Shown here in pieces: positions 26,992-37,709 of a stretch of 64,000 nucleotides of DNA. Source of the stretch: Sinomicrobium weinanense (GTDB lineage: Bacteria; Bacteroidota; Bacteroidia; Flavobacteriales; Flavobacteriaceae); contig NZ_JAHKRR010000008.1 in NCBI RefSeq assembly GCF_018863395.1, forward strand, positions 1 through 64,000, read 5' to 3'. The position numbers and the translations under genes were made by a program. Within the stretch, counting starts at the first letter, position 1. The number at the start of each line of letters is the position of its first letter. The notes below the pieces were generated by a model. That model saw nothing but the letters and a program-made list of their open reading frames with translations, ran no database searches and was not told where the DNA came from.

Positions 26992-28437
26992 ATGAAAAAA
27001 ATGAAGAAAATATTATATGTATTGTTTAGCCTAATAATGATCACAGGCTGTGATAAAGATTTTGAAGAGCTAAACACAGACCCCAATAACCCGGTGGCAC
27101 TCCCCGCACACCTATTATTGGGTGGATCACAAAGAGTTTATTCCAACGTATTGTATGGAGTTTTGGGGGGTGCCGGAGGCGATATGGGAGCCGTTTGGGC
27201 ACAAACATGGACAAAAGTCCAGTACAATGACGAAGAAAGATATGTTCCGAGAAGAGGAGTCATTGACAATATTTGGGACAACATATATTCTGACGTCATA
27301 TCCGAAGCAAATGCCATGTACTTCCAGGCAGAGGCAGAAGGGAATACCAATCTGCAGGCCATTTCTCTGATAATGCAGGCTTCCGGGTATCAGTTTTTAA
27401 CTGAACTGTACGGCCCTATTCCTTTCACAGAAGCTATGTCCTCCGACATATTAAAACCCGTGTATGATGATGAAGCCACGGTATACGAAGGAGTTATTGA
27501 TATGTACACGCAAGCTGCCGGTATGCTTTCGGCAGAAGGAGGAGAAGTAACAGCCTCTTCAGATTTATATTATGGTGGAGATATCAACAAATGGAGAAAA
27601 CTTGCAAATTCACTGAAATTCCGGGCTTTAATGAGGATTTCATCCACCAGGGATGTTAGTTCTGAACTACAAGCATTGATCAACAATGGGCAAATGTTTA
27701 CTTCTAATGCAGACAACGCACAGGTGAGCTACTTACCCAATCAACCGGATGCAAACCCCATATATGAATTGATTGATTTCGGATCAAGGCTTGAGTACAA
27801 GGTGAACTCCGCTTTGGTAGAAATGATGGAATCCTTAAATGATCCCAGGCTTGAGGTCTATGCTGCTCCAAATGCAGACGGTGATATTGTGGGTAAACCG
27901 GCAGGATATGGCAACCAGACAACACTGCCTAATGAAGCCTTGGGTTATACCTATGCCAATATTTCAGGTTTAGGGGAATTTTACTTAAATCCCGAACTCC
28001 CCGGCACTTTAATGTCGTATGCCCAATTGAGTTTTTTAAAAGCAGAAGCCGCTAACGAAGGATATATCTCCGGAGGTACGGCCCAGGCATTGACTTATTA
28101 CAACGAAGGGATCGAGGCAAGTTTTCAGTTTAACGGTTTGAATGCTACAAACTACTTAACCCAATCTAACGTTAGTTTTTCCACCCAGGCCGATGCAAGA
28201 GTAAAAATAGGAAATCAATTGTGGTTGGCATTATTTGACCAGGGATTTGAGGCATGGACAGAATGGAGAAGAACAAAGATCCCGGCATTAGACCCGGCAG
28301 CAGAGGCTGCTATAAACCAAATCCCTTCCCGTTATTACTACCCGACCACAGAAGTCTCTTTGAACAAAGACAATTACGATAGCGGAGCGCAACGGCTTGG
28401 TGGCGATGAATTAACATCACCCTTATTCTGGCAATAA
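26992..28437 (+). CDS. SusD/RagB-like surface lipoprotein 1
   Basis: A 481-residue lipoprotein with the lipobox cysteine at C20 (MITGC), followed by DPNNP. It belongs to the SusD-like_2 type (AHLLLGGSQRVYSN near residue 42, helical repeat region in the middle, FWQ at the end). It should sit on the cell surface as a lid over the SusC encoded just upstream. A conserved WLALFDQGFEAWTEWRRT segment lies near residue 410. No enzyme gene accompanies it, so the ligand cannot be inferred. Confidence 0.9.
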   Translation: MKKMKKILYVLFSLIMITGCDKDFEELNTDPNNPVALPAHLLLGGSQRVYSNVLYGVLGGAGGDMGAVWAQTWTKVQYNDEERYVPRRGVIDNIWDNIYSDVISEANAMYFQAEAEGNTNLQAISLIMQASGYQFLTELYGPIPFTEAMSSDILKPVYDDEATVYEGVIDMYTQAAGMLSAEGGEVTASSDLYYGGDINKWRKLANSLKFRALMRISSTRDVSSELQALINNGQMFTSNADNAQVSYLPNQPDANPIYELIDFGSRLEYKVNSALVEMMESLNDPRLEVYAAPNADGDIVGKPAGYGNQTTLPNEALGYTYANISGLGEFYLNPELPGTLMSYAQLSFLKAEAANEGYISGGTAQALTYYNEGIEASFQFNGLNATNYLTQSNVSFSTQADARVKIGNQLWLALFDQGFEAWTEWRRTKIPALDPAAEAAINQIPSRYYYPTTEVSLNKDNYDSGAQRLGGDELTSPLFWQ

Positions 28438-28458
28438 CTAAACTTAAACTGTTAAAAG

Positions 28459-29301
28459 ATGAAAAATATAAAATTCCTTATATACACCATACTGGCTCTG
28501 TCTATCACCGTATCCTGTATAGATGATGATAATGACGAATTAACAGGAGATGCCATCATGGGAGGCATAATGATTGACATCAAATCTGACTCAGAAGGTA
28601 AATTTTTAGGAACTCCGGAAAGTGGTGTTGACCTTGAAGATGCTTCAGTAAGTATTTCAGAAGCCAGCCTTCACCTGGTGATTAACGAAACCTCAGGCTC
28701 TTTTGATGATGTTGAAAAACTTGAAGTTGTCAAATCGTTCAATGGAGGCGAGGAAATACCTATTGCCGAAACCAGTTCACTTCCATATACAGTAGATTTA
28801 AGTTCAATTGACGATTTCCTGTCCGGAACAGGTATAGCCGAATCTGATCTAAGAATTGGCGATCAATTATCGCTTATAATTAAAGTATACAAAACCGACG
28901 GGAATGTGCTATACTACACTTCATCTATCGGAACATTTAATTTAACGCTGAATTGTTCCTATGACCTTGCAGGCACATATACCATGTCTAATACTATTTG
29001 CGACAATCCGCAAACTGTAACCATATCATTAAATGCCGATGGCACATGGTATGCTTCTACTGCCGACGGAGGCCTGCTGCAATTCTGTACATCAAACACT
29101 TCGTTACAGAACGACGGTAATTTTTCCGTTATATGTGAAGGTATTGTTCCTCCAAGCGATGATGTTGCCTATTGTCCGGATTTTGGTATTGGTTGTATTA
29201 CCGGTGGAAGTTGGGATCAGGAAAACGGAATCCTTATCCTGGAACACAATGATGACTACTTTGACAATGGCGCCTATACCTCAACTTATGTTAGACAATA
29301 A
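28459..29301 (+). CDS. Accessory lipoprotein of SusCD locus 1
   Basis: A 280-residue lipoprotein (lipobox cysteine C20, VSC), unknown family. The first part (30-165) alternates beta-strand-like segments. It ends in FNLTLNCSYDLAGTYTMSN, after which a cysteine-bearing C-terminal domain begins. The third SusCD locus has a lipoprotein of similar layout in the same position (39527-40489). It is probably an extra surface ligand-binding protein, in the position SusE/SusF-type proteins take, but no sequence link to those was seen. Confidence 0.6.
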   Translation: MKNIKFLIYTILALSITVSCIDDDNDELTGDAIMGGIMIDIKSDSEGKFLGTPESGVDLEDASVSISEASLHLVINETSGSFDDVEKLEVVKSFNGGEEIPIAETSSLPYTVDLSSIDDFLSGTGIAESDLRIGDQLSLIIKVYKTDGNVLYYTSSIGTFNLTLNCSYDLAGTYTMSNTICDNPQTVTISLNADGTWYASTADGGLLQFCTSNTSLQNDGNFSVICEGIVPPSDDVAYCPDFGIGCITGGSWDQENGILILEHNDDYFDNGAYTSTYVRQ

Positions 29302-29348
29302 TTAAATCAATTGCATATTATTAAGAAACTATTTAAATTTTATTCTCG

Positions 29349-29411
29349 CTGAGGGCAATGAAATATACACGGGAATCACCTCCATAAAAATCCCGTTTAT
29401 TATTGCCTCAG
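29349..29411. repeat. Nested inverted repeat
   Basis: CTGAGGGCAAT (29349-29359) pairs with ATTGCCTCAG (29402-29411, one bulge), and inside it ACGGGA (29369-29374) pairs with TCCCGT (29391-29396). It lies 48 bp after the accessory lipoprotein gene and may protect the transcript end. Confidence 0.55.
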
Positions 29412-29467
29412 ACAACACTGGCCATAATTATATATTTTGGTGTTATATTACATATATTTTTTAGCTA

Positions 29468-29500
29468 GAAGCTGCCCTCGCGGGCAGCTTCATTTTTTTT
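29468..29500 (+). terminator. Rho-independent terminator after SusCD locus 1
   Basis: AAGCTGCCC-TCGC-GGGCAGCTT followed by a run of eight T. It separates the first and second susC loci. The rest of the 418 bp gap is AT-rich without a visible gene. Confidence 0.9.
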
Positions 29501-29719
29501 GTCCCATGCCCCCATACAATCCTCCCTTTCGGGAAAGGACACTCCCTTCCTTAAGCAGTGCCATATCATTTCAAAAAGATAAATATTCTCCCAAATAAAT
29601 CACCTTTATTTATTAAATCGATGACATAATGTTAAAAAAATACATTAATTAAGATAATATTTTGGTTATACAACACTAATTTAAGATTTTTGACAACACC
29701 TAACTCAAACCCTTTCAAA

Positions 29720-32700
29720 ATGAAAACAAAATTCAGCAGACTCCTAATGCTACTGATAGCATTTGTTGTGCATACTTCTTTTGCACAGGAAAAAACCATC
29801 ACGGGTACGGTATCCGCGGAAGGGCTTCCCCTTCCCGGTGTAAACATCCTTATCAAAGGGACTACCAGCGGAACCCAGACCGATTTTGACGGGAATTATT
29901 CCATCCAGGCCAGCCCGGGACAGATATTGGTCTTTACCTATATCGGGATGACAACAATGGAAATGGAAGTTGGAGAGGGCAACAGCATCAATGTCAGCAT
30001 GACAGAAGATGCCCAGGCCCTCGACGAAGTCATTATCGTAGGATATGGTACGCAGAGCAAGAGAAAGCTCACCGACAATGTCGCCAAGCTCACTTCCGAC
30101 GATATTTCGGAGATCCCCACTCCCGGGTTACAAAATTCCCTCTCCGGAAAGGCAGCCGGGGTGCAGGTAACACAAACCAACGGTAAGGTAGAAGGAGGGA
30201 TCAACATCCGAATAAGGGGAGTTGCCAGTATTGGCGCCGGGGCCGAGCCCCTGTATGTACTCGATGGGGTGCCTCTTATCAACGACAACGAATCCAGCAC
30301 GGATGCCCCCACCAACCCGCTTATCACCTTAAGTTCTAATGAGATAGAATCCATCGACATCCTAAAAGATGCCTCTGCTTCTGCTATATACGGATCAAGG
30401 GGCGCCAACGGAGTGGTGCTCATCACCACCAAAAAAGGGAAACAGGGCAAAGGCACCTTTGCCCTGAACATGTCTCACGGTATCAGCCGGCCTACCAATA
30501 AAAGAGAATGGCTGAATGCAGACGAATATATCGAATTATTTACCGAGGCCGCGATAAACACTTACGGACAGGAAGAAGGGACAGCACGCGCCGAAGGAAT
30601 GTTCGACGACCTGTCCTCCGGTACCGACTGGCGAAACAGGGAAGTAAGTACCGACTGGCAGGACCTCGCCCTTCAAAACGGGTATGTAACAGATGCCGAC
30701 CTCTCATTATCCGGAGGAAACGAAAAGACGAACTATTTCTTTTCAGGGGCTTATCACGACACCAAGGGTATTATTCGTGGTAATGAAATGGAAAGGGTTA
30801 CGGCAAGGGTAAATTTAACCCACCAACTGTCCGACAAGTTCAGAACCGGGGCCAATATCAGCTTTTCCAGGACGGAAATAGACAGGATTGCCAATGACAA
30901 CGCATTTGTCACCCCCATGCAGGCCATAGCACAATCGCCATTGTCACCGGCCTTTCTCGATAACGGCGACCCGAACCCCAGTACCCTGTACTCCAACTTT
31001 CTGCTGCAGGACAAGCACGCTTTCTTTAACACTGTAATACGAAGAGTTACGGGAAGGGCTTTCGGAGAATACCAGTTCCTGCCGTTCTTAAAGTTCAATT
31101 CCGATTTTGGTTACGACCTGTACTACCAAACAGAAGACAGCTATACCGGAAGATTGGCCCCTTTCCAGTCTACCAACGGAGAAGCCTTCGTTTCGAGCCT
31201 GGGAACAGAATCTTATGTATTCAGTAATTACCTGACCTTTACAAAGAACATCGCCGATATTCACGACATTGAAGTTGTTGCCGGTATGGAATACAATAAT
31301 TCCAACAGGCGGTTCGAGAGCGTAACCGGCATAGAATTTCCGAGCGATGATTTCCAGTCCATTTCAAGCGCAGCCGAAATTACGGGTGGTGGAGGCGAAC
31401 GTTCGAGAAATACTTTCCTGTCGTATTTCGCAAGGGCTACCTATTCTCTGCACGACAAATACCTCTTTAAAGCAAGTATCCGGAGAGACGGCTCGTCCAG
31501 GTTCGGTAAAGACAAACAATTCGGTACTTTTTCTTCCCTTTCAGCCGGATGGATACTTTCGGAAGAGAACTTCCTGGCAGGTTTCGACGCCCTGTCTTTT
31601 TTAAAACTAAGAGCCAGCTGGGGACAAACCGGGAATGCCAATATCGGCAATTATGCATGGTGGAGCCTCTATGAAGCCATTTCGTATAACCAGCGCCCGG
31701 GCATAAGCCCGATACAGGCAGAAAATCCTTTCCTCACCTGGGAAAAGGTAGAGCAATACGATATAGGGCTGGAATACGGCTTCTGGAATAACCGCATATC
31801 CGGTGAAATCGATTATTACGTAAAAGATTCCGACGGATTGATCCTGGAAAATCCGCTCCCCATGACATCCGGCCGGGACTTTATTACGAGGAATGTCGGG
31901 CTCATACAAAACAAAGGAGTAGAATTCGTGCTTAACACCAGGAATATCGTAAAGGACGATTTTACATGGAACACCAGCATCAACCTTTCCAAAAACAAAA
32001 ACGAGGTTAAAGAGCTTCCTGATGACGGGGCCGACATTATCACTGGCGAAAACATCATCAGGGAAGGAAAGCCCCTGAACGCTTTCTACCTGATAGAATA
32101 TGCAGGAGTTGATCCGGACAACGGGGACGCCCTGTTCTACACCAACACCACCAACCCTGACGGTTCACTTAGTAAGGAAACCACCACCAACCCCAATGAG
32201 GCAAACCGGATCGTTACCGGCCAACCCTTTGCGGACTGGATAGGAGGATTGACCAACACCATTCTCTACAAAGGGATCGACTTCAGTTTCACCTTCCAGG
32301 GCGAATGGGGTGCCAGCATATACAATGCGGGAGGCGTATACCAGTCTGCCAATGGCGACTACTGGGACAACCAAAGCAGGGACCAGCTCAGAAGATGGCA
32401 GCAACCGGGGGACATTACCGATGTGCCACAGGCACGGCTGTTCGGGTCTAACGGAGTTACCCAGTCTACCAGGTATCTCCAGGAAGCCGATTTTATCCGC
32501 CTGAGAAACCTTACCCTGGGATACACCCTTCCGGAATCTGCCATAGAAAAGATAGGACTGAGCAAGTTGAGGGTCTATTTTACAGGATTCAATGTACTCA
32601 CCATTACAGGTTATGACGGATACGATCCGGAAGCCCGGAGTGATGCCGGAAGCACCGCAGCCGGCAGGGGCATAGACTTTTATTCGGCCCCGGCAGCCTC

Positions 32701-32734
32701 TACATATTCCATAGGTTTTAATATCAACTTTTAA
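29720..32734 (+). CDS. SusC/RagA-type TonB-dependent receptor 2
   Basis: A 1004-residue receptor from the ATG at 29720, chosen because MKTKFSRLLMLL matches the N-terminus of the first SusC; ten further codons are open upstream. Signal peptide to about residue 22 (SFAQ), regulatory domain with TGTVSAEGLPLPGVNILIKG, DEVIIVGYGTQSKRKLT plug start, then the beta barrel ending in GFNINF. It is followed 11 bp later by its susD gene. No enzyme or accessory lipoprotein is linked. Confidence 0.93.
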   Translation: MKTKFSRLLMLLIAFVVHTSFAQEKTITGTVSAEGLPLPGVNILIKGTTSGTQTDFDGNYSIQASPGQILVFTYIGMTTMEMEVGEGNSINVSMTEDAQALDEVIIVGYGTQSKRKLTDNVAKLTSDDISEIPTPGLQNSLSGKAAGVQVTQTNGKVEGGINIRIRGVASIGAGAEPLYVLDGVPLINDNESSTDAPTNPLITLSSNEIESIDILKDASASAIYGSRGANGVVLITTKKGKQGKGTFALNMSHGISRPTNKREWLNADEYIELFTEAAINTYGQEEGTARAEGMFDDLSSGTDWRNREVSTDWQDLALQNGYVTDADLSLSGGNEKTNYFFSGAYHDTKGIIRGNEMERVTARVNLTHQLSDKFRTGANISFSRTEIDRIANDNAFVTPMQAIAQSPLSPAFLDNGDPNPSTLYSNFLLQDKHAFFNTVIRRVTGRAFGEYQFLPFLKFNSDFGYDLYYQTEDSYTGRLAPFQSTNGEAFVSSLGTESYVFSNYLTFTKNIADIHDIEVVAGMEYNNSNRRFESVTGIEFPSDDFQSISSAAEITGGGGERSRNTFLSYFARATYSLHDKYLFKASIRRDGSSRFGKDKQFGTFSSLSAGWILSEENFLAGFDALSFLKLRASWGQTGNANIGNYAWWSLYEAISYNQRPGISPIQAENPFLTWEKVEQYDIGLEYGFWNNRISGEIDYYVKDSDGLILENPLPMTSGRDFITRNVGLIQNKGVEFVLNTRNIVKDDFTWNTSINLSKNKNEVKELPDDGADIITGENIIREGKPLNAFYLIEYAGVDPDNGDALFYTNTTNPDGSLSKETTTNPNEANRIVTGQPFADWIGGLTNTILYKGIDFSFTFQGEWGASIYNAGGVYQSANGDYWDNQSRDQLRRWQQPGDITDVPQARLFGSNGVTQSTRYLQEADFIRLRNLTLGYTLPESAIEKIGLSKLRVYFTGFNVLTITGYDGYDPEARSDAGSTAAGRGIDFYSAPAASTYSIGFNINF

Positions 32735-32745
32735 AAAAGGAGAAG

Positions 32746-34101
32746 ATGAAGAAATTTAAAACATACGGCCTCATAGCGTTCTTGTTCGGAGCCATAATCT
32801 CCTGCGAGAAAGAGCTCGATATCGAACCCATTCAGGAAATCCCTCAGGAAGTTGCCCTGTCTTCTTCCGAAAATATTGTAAATCTCCTCACCGGGGCTTA
32901 TGAATCCGCAGGAAATATAGACGCTTACGGCGGACGGCTCCAGATGTTGTCCGACCTGTACGGTTTCACCGACCAGGCCACATGGGTAGGTACTTTTCAA
33001 CAACCCAGACAGGTCTTCAGCAAAAACATTCTTGTAAACAATTCATTTATAAGGGATTTCTGGGGAAATGCTTACAGCACCATAAATATGGCCAACCTTG
33101 TTATCGACCATATCGACATTGTCGAACCCGACCTGCAGAAGTCTGTAATGGGACAGGCCCTGTTTCTGCGCGCCCTGTCCTATTTTGACCTGGTCCGGTT
33201 TTTCGGAGCGAATTACGAACCCGGTGCACAAAACACACAACCCGGAGTTCCGCTTTCATTGAAAGGGATCACAGACTACGATACCGACCTTACTATTGCC
33301 AGGAGTTCCGTAGAAGAAGTTTATGCCCAGGTCATATCAGATCTGCAGGAAGCCTATGAATTACTCAAATCGCCAAACTCATACTTTGCAGGGAAATATA
33401 CTACCAAAGCCCTGTTGGCCCGGGTTTACCTCCAGCAAGGCAATTATCAGGGTGCCCTGCAAGCCGCTTCTGAAGTTATAACAGACAGTAAATATAAGCT
33501 CACCCCTTCCTTTGAAGGAGCCTTTAACAATGATGTCAATTCCACGGAAGACATTTTTGCCATACAGATCACTTCCCAGGACGGGACCAACGACCTTATC
33601 ACCCACTATGCCGATCAGCCTTTCGGCGGAAGAGGCGGGGATATCGTAGTTGAAGAAACCTACATCGATCTCTTTGACGATGAGAATGATGAAAGGGCCG
33701 GGTTCTTTTACATAAGCGACTATAACGGCGGTACGCTTACCAGTAAATACACCAATCAATTTGGCAATGTCCCCGTGATCCGCCTGGCGGAGATGTACCT
33801 CATACGGGCGGAGTGTAACCTCAGGCTGGGCTCGGAAACCGGAGATTCCCCCCTGAATGATGTGAACACCATACGTCAAAGAGCAGGAGCAGCACCAAGA
33901 GCAGCTGTAACCCTGGACGACATTCTGCTGGAAAGAGAACTGGAACTCGCCTTCGAAGGCTTTTTGATCCACGACCTGAAAAGAACACAACGCTCCGTAG
34001 GAGAATTGCCGTATAACGACAACAGACTGCTATACCCCATCCCCCAAAGGGAGATGGACGTGAACTCGCTCCTGGAGCAAAATCCCGGTTACGGAAATTA
34101 A
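32746..34101 (+). CDS. SusD/RagB-like surface lipoprotein 2
   Basis: A 451-residue SusD-family lipoprotein with the lipobox cysteine at C20 (GAIISC). Typical parts are NILVNNSFIRDFWGNAYSTI near residue 92, FLRALSYFDLVRFFG near 140, TKALLARVYLQQGNY near 217 and a C-terminal RLAEMYLIRAECNLR near 345. It is of the classical RagB type and differs from the SusD proteins of loci 1 and 3. It is the partner of the SusC encoded 11 bp upstream. Confidence 0.92.
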   Translation: MKKFKTYGLIAFLFGAIISCEKELDIEPIQEIPQEVALSSSENIVNLLTGAYESAGNIDAYGGRLQMLSDLYGFTDQATWVGTFQQPRQVFSKNILVNNSFIRDFWGNAYSTINMANLVIDHIDIVEPDLQKSVMGQALFLRALSYFDLVRFFGANYEPGAQNTQPGVPLSLKGITDYDTDLTIARSSVEEVYAQVISDLQEAYELLKSPNSYFAGKYTTKALLARVYLQQGNYQGALQAASEVITDSKYKLTPSFEGAFNNDVNSTEDIFAIQITSQDGTNDLITHYADQPFGGRGGDIVVEETYIDLFDDENDERAGFFYISDYNGGTLTSKYTNQFGNVPVIRLAEMYLIRAECNLRLGSETGDSPLNDVNTIRQRAGAAPRAAVTLDDILLERELELAFEGFLIHDLKRTQRSVGELPYNDNRLLYPIPQREMDVNSLLEQNPGYGN

Positions 34102-34128
34102 AAATCACCCTCTTTTAAAAACATCTGA

Positions 34129-34160
34129 TAAAAGCTGTCCTTCACGGGACAGCTTTTTTA
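34129..34160 (+). terminator. Rho-independent terminator after SusCD locus 2
   Basis: AAAGCTGTCC-TTCAC-GGGACAGCTTTTTT, a stable stem followed by a T-run, 30 bp after the susD stop codon. Confidence 0.9.
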
Positions 34161-34352
34161 TATCCCCCCCCTGCCATCCCATCTAAAAATTCGGAATTTC
34201 CTACCCTTTTCACTCATAAATATCACATTCCCGCACATCATTATTTAACATTTATAGAAAATTACTGTTAAATTAACTTAATTTAACATATTATTTGCAT
34301 CTTAAATTAAATTTTAAGAATTTTATAATCAACTAATTCAAATAATTTTAAG

Positions 34353-37300
34353 ATGAGAACAAAGTTACGCAAGCCATTAGCGTTATTGCTGGCTTTTGTT
34401 GTGCATGTATCTTTTGCACAGGAAAAAACGATTTCGGGTACGATAACCGACCCGAACGGTCTACCACTTCCCGGAGTTAACATCGTGATACGGGGAACTA
34501 CCAGCGGCACTCAAACCGACTTTGACGGTAATTACACAATTACTGCAGAGATAGGCCAGACCCTGGTGTTCACTTATATCGGGATGACAGCTGTAGAACA
34601 AACCGTGGGAGCGGCCAACACCATTGATGTACAAATGGTAGAAGATGCTCAGGCCCTTGAAGAGGTGGTAGTGACCGCCCAGGGTATTTCCCGGGCAAAG
34701 AAATCCCTTGGATATGCTGTGAGCGAAGTATCCTCGGAAGACGTTGAGCAAAGAGCTGAAGGAGATGTGGCCAGGGTCTTGTCCGGAAAAGCATCCGGGG
34801 TAGAGATCACTTCACAAAACGGTACTTCCGGGTCCGGAACCAACGTCGTTATCCGTGGTTACACCTCTATTAACGGTAGTAACCAGGCTCTTTTTGTGGT
34901 AGATGGTGTACCTTTTAGCAGTGACACCAACACCAGTAATGAAGCTACCGGTCAGGGTTTTACAACGGGTAATGTAGGTTCCAGCCGTTTCCTGGACCTG
35001 GACCCCAACAATATCGAAAGCGTGAGTGTCCTTAAAGGCCTGGCCGCAGCAACCCTCTACGGTAGTGCCGGTAGGAACGGGGTGATCTTAATTACCACTA
35101 AGGCCAACAGCGGCAAAGGAGGCCCTAAAAAAACGGAAATTACCCTGAACACCTCTTATTTCTTTAACGAAATAGCCTCGATACCCGATTACCAGGATAA
35201 CTATGGTAATGGCTTTAACCAGTCTTTCGGGTGGTTTTTCAGTAACTGGGGACCTGCTTTCCGGCCCGATGGGGTTGATGGCTACCTAAACGACCCTGCG
35301 CAATTGATTGACGAAAACGGTACCGTAGAACACCCCTACTCTACAAGTGGTTTCCTGGCCAACTTTCTGGGCGGTAACAGTGAGCTGTCCCAACAATTTG
35401 ACGGACAACGCTATCCGTATAAGCCTTACAACAGTGTAGAAAACTTCTTTCGCACCGGGAACGTAAGCAATACCTCTTTGAATATACGTGGCGGGTCTCA
35501 GGATGGCAACGTTAATTACAATTTAAACTTCGGCCACCTGGAAGAAACAGGATTCACTCCCGGCAACACACTTACCCGAAACAATTTATCTATTGGAGGT
35601 AAGGCCAGGCTAAGTAATCGTTTTACCGTAAACGGAACTTTAAACTACTCAAGGACAAGCTACATTACCCCCCCCCGTAGCGCCGGGTGATGGTAATGCC
35701 AACTTTGGTATATCGGTATTCGGGCAAATTTTCTTTACTCCGCGAAGTGTAGACCTTATGGGGCTTCCTTTCGAAGTTCCCGAAACAGGGGGTAGCATAT
35801 ACTACCGCAATGGTAACGATATTATCAACCCTCGCTGGACCGTTAAAAATGCCCAGAACGCTCAAACGACCAACCGGGTTTACGGTACAGGGCAACTCAC
35901 CTACGATTTTAACGACAACCTGAATATAACTTATCGTGCCGGTCTCGATTTTTACAACGAAAGAAACCATGCGTACTCTAACAAAGGAGGGGTTAACAGC
36001 GATGTCGATCTCTTTGGTTTTTACAATACCTGGGACAATAATGTTAGCATATGGAACCACTATCTGGCCTTAAATGGTAATGTTACCCTAACCCATGATG
36101 AAAAATTGGGCTTAAACTTTATTGTAGGTGGTGATACCCGTGCAGAACGATTTAACAGACAGGGGGTTTCCAGTACCGGTCAGATCGTGTTCGACGTGCA
36201 GAAACACTTCAATTTTGAGAACCAAACTCCTATACAATTCATACAAAACAGAAATATAATAGGAGTATTCGGAGAGCTTTCGTTTGATTATGACAATTAC
36301 CTGTACCTTACCCTTTCCGGAAGGAATGACTGGGTTTCCAATCTTATCAGGGAAAACAACAGTAGGTTCTATCCCAGTGCCAGTGTTTCTTTTATTCCTA
36401 CTACGGCAATTGAAGGTTTTGGCGGTAGTGATAGCTGGGGAATCAACTATCTGAAAATCAGAGGAGGGGTTGGATCTTCTGCCGGTTTCCCCGAGGGGTA
36501 CCCTACGGTTAACAGCATCGTTCAGGCTACAAAACAGGACGGTGGCCTTGCGGGGGGTTCAAATGGTATAGTTACCAATTCGGTAGATAACTTCCAGGCC
36601 AACCCTGACCTGAAACCAGAGCTTATCCAGGAATGGGAAATTGGTTTTGATGCCAGGTTCCTGAAAAACATGGTTAATCTGGGGTTGTCTTATTACAGCA
36701 GATCCACTACAGACCTCATCGTATTTAAACCATTGCCTACCTCAACCGGGTTTACCCAGACCCAGGACAATATCGGTAAAGTAGAAGGAACCGGTTGGGA
36801 AGTTGACCTCGGGGTAGACATTTTCAAAAGTGGTCAGGCAGATGGCTTTAACTGGAATTCCAGGGTAAACTTCACCACTAACGAACAGATCGTTACCGAA
36901 CAAGAGGACGACCAGATCATTTATACCGGTTTTACCAATTTAGGTAACGCAGCGATAAAAGGAGAACAACTGGGAGTGATCGTCGGCACCAGGATAGAAA
37001 GAGATGAAAACGGCAACAAAGTAGTAGGGGCTGACGGTATATACAGGGGACAAGAAGAAATAGCCATCGATGCTAATGGAAACGAAGTACCTAGTGGTAC
37101 AGAAGGTTCCAGAAACATTGTTCCTATAATCGGAAATCCGAATCCCGATTACGTTATGAACTTCATCAATACCCTTTCTTTCAAAAACTTCACCCTGGGC
37201 TTTCAGATCAGTCATGTCAAAGGCGGGGATATTTATTCTCAATCCGTAGGGACATTATTAGGTCGTGGTTTAATTGTAGAGGACAGGCGCGACTCTTTTA

Positions 37301-37671
37301 TCGTACCGGGGGTTTTGGAGAACGGAGAGCCCAATACGATACAAATTGATAATGCAACATATTACTTTGACAACTTAGGGTTTAGTTCCAATCAGGAAGA
37401 AACACTGATCTTCGATGCTTCTGTAATACGTTTAAAAGAGGTTTCCCTGAGCTATAACCTTCCAAAGAAGTGGCTGGACAAAACTCCTTTCGGAAGTGTA
37501 TCATTCACCGCTTCCGGGTACAACCTTTGGTATGACGCCTACAATATGCCCGACAGGGCCAATTTTGACCCTAACGTGGCTGGTATAGGCGTAGGTAACA
37601 GCCGTGGTTTTGATTTTCTTAACGGGCCCAGTTCCAAACGGTACGGGTTGAGTGTTAAAGTCTCATTCTAA
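34353..37671 (+). pseudogene. SusC/RagA-type receptor 3, frameshifted at a C9 tract
   Basis: The first frame (34353-35690) gives 445 residues: signal peptide, regulatory domain (TISGTITDPNGLPLPGVNI), plug and early barrel. It then reads YITPPRSAG and stops. At 35668-35676 there is a run of nine Cs. With eight Cs the frame would read ITPPVAPGDGNANFGISVFG and continue without a break to 37671, giving about 1105 residues, a normal SusC length ending in VKVSF. So the gene is one base out of frame. This may be a phase-variable tract, a recent mutation or a sequencing error. Confidence 0.9.
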
Positions 37672-37709
37672 ACAAGACTCTTTTTTGGATAATTTAAAAA
37701 ACAACTATT

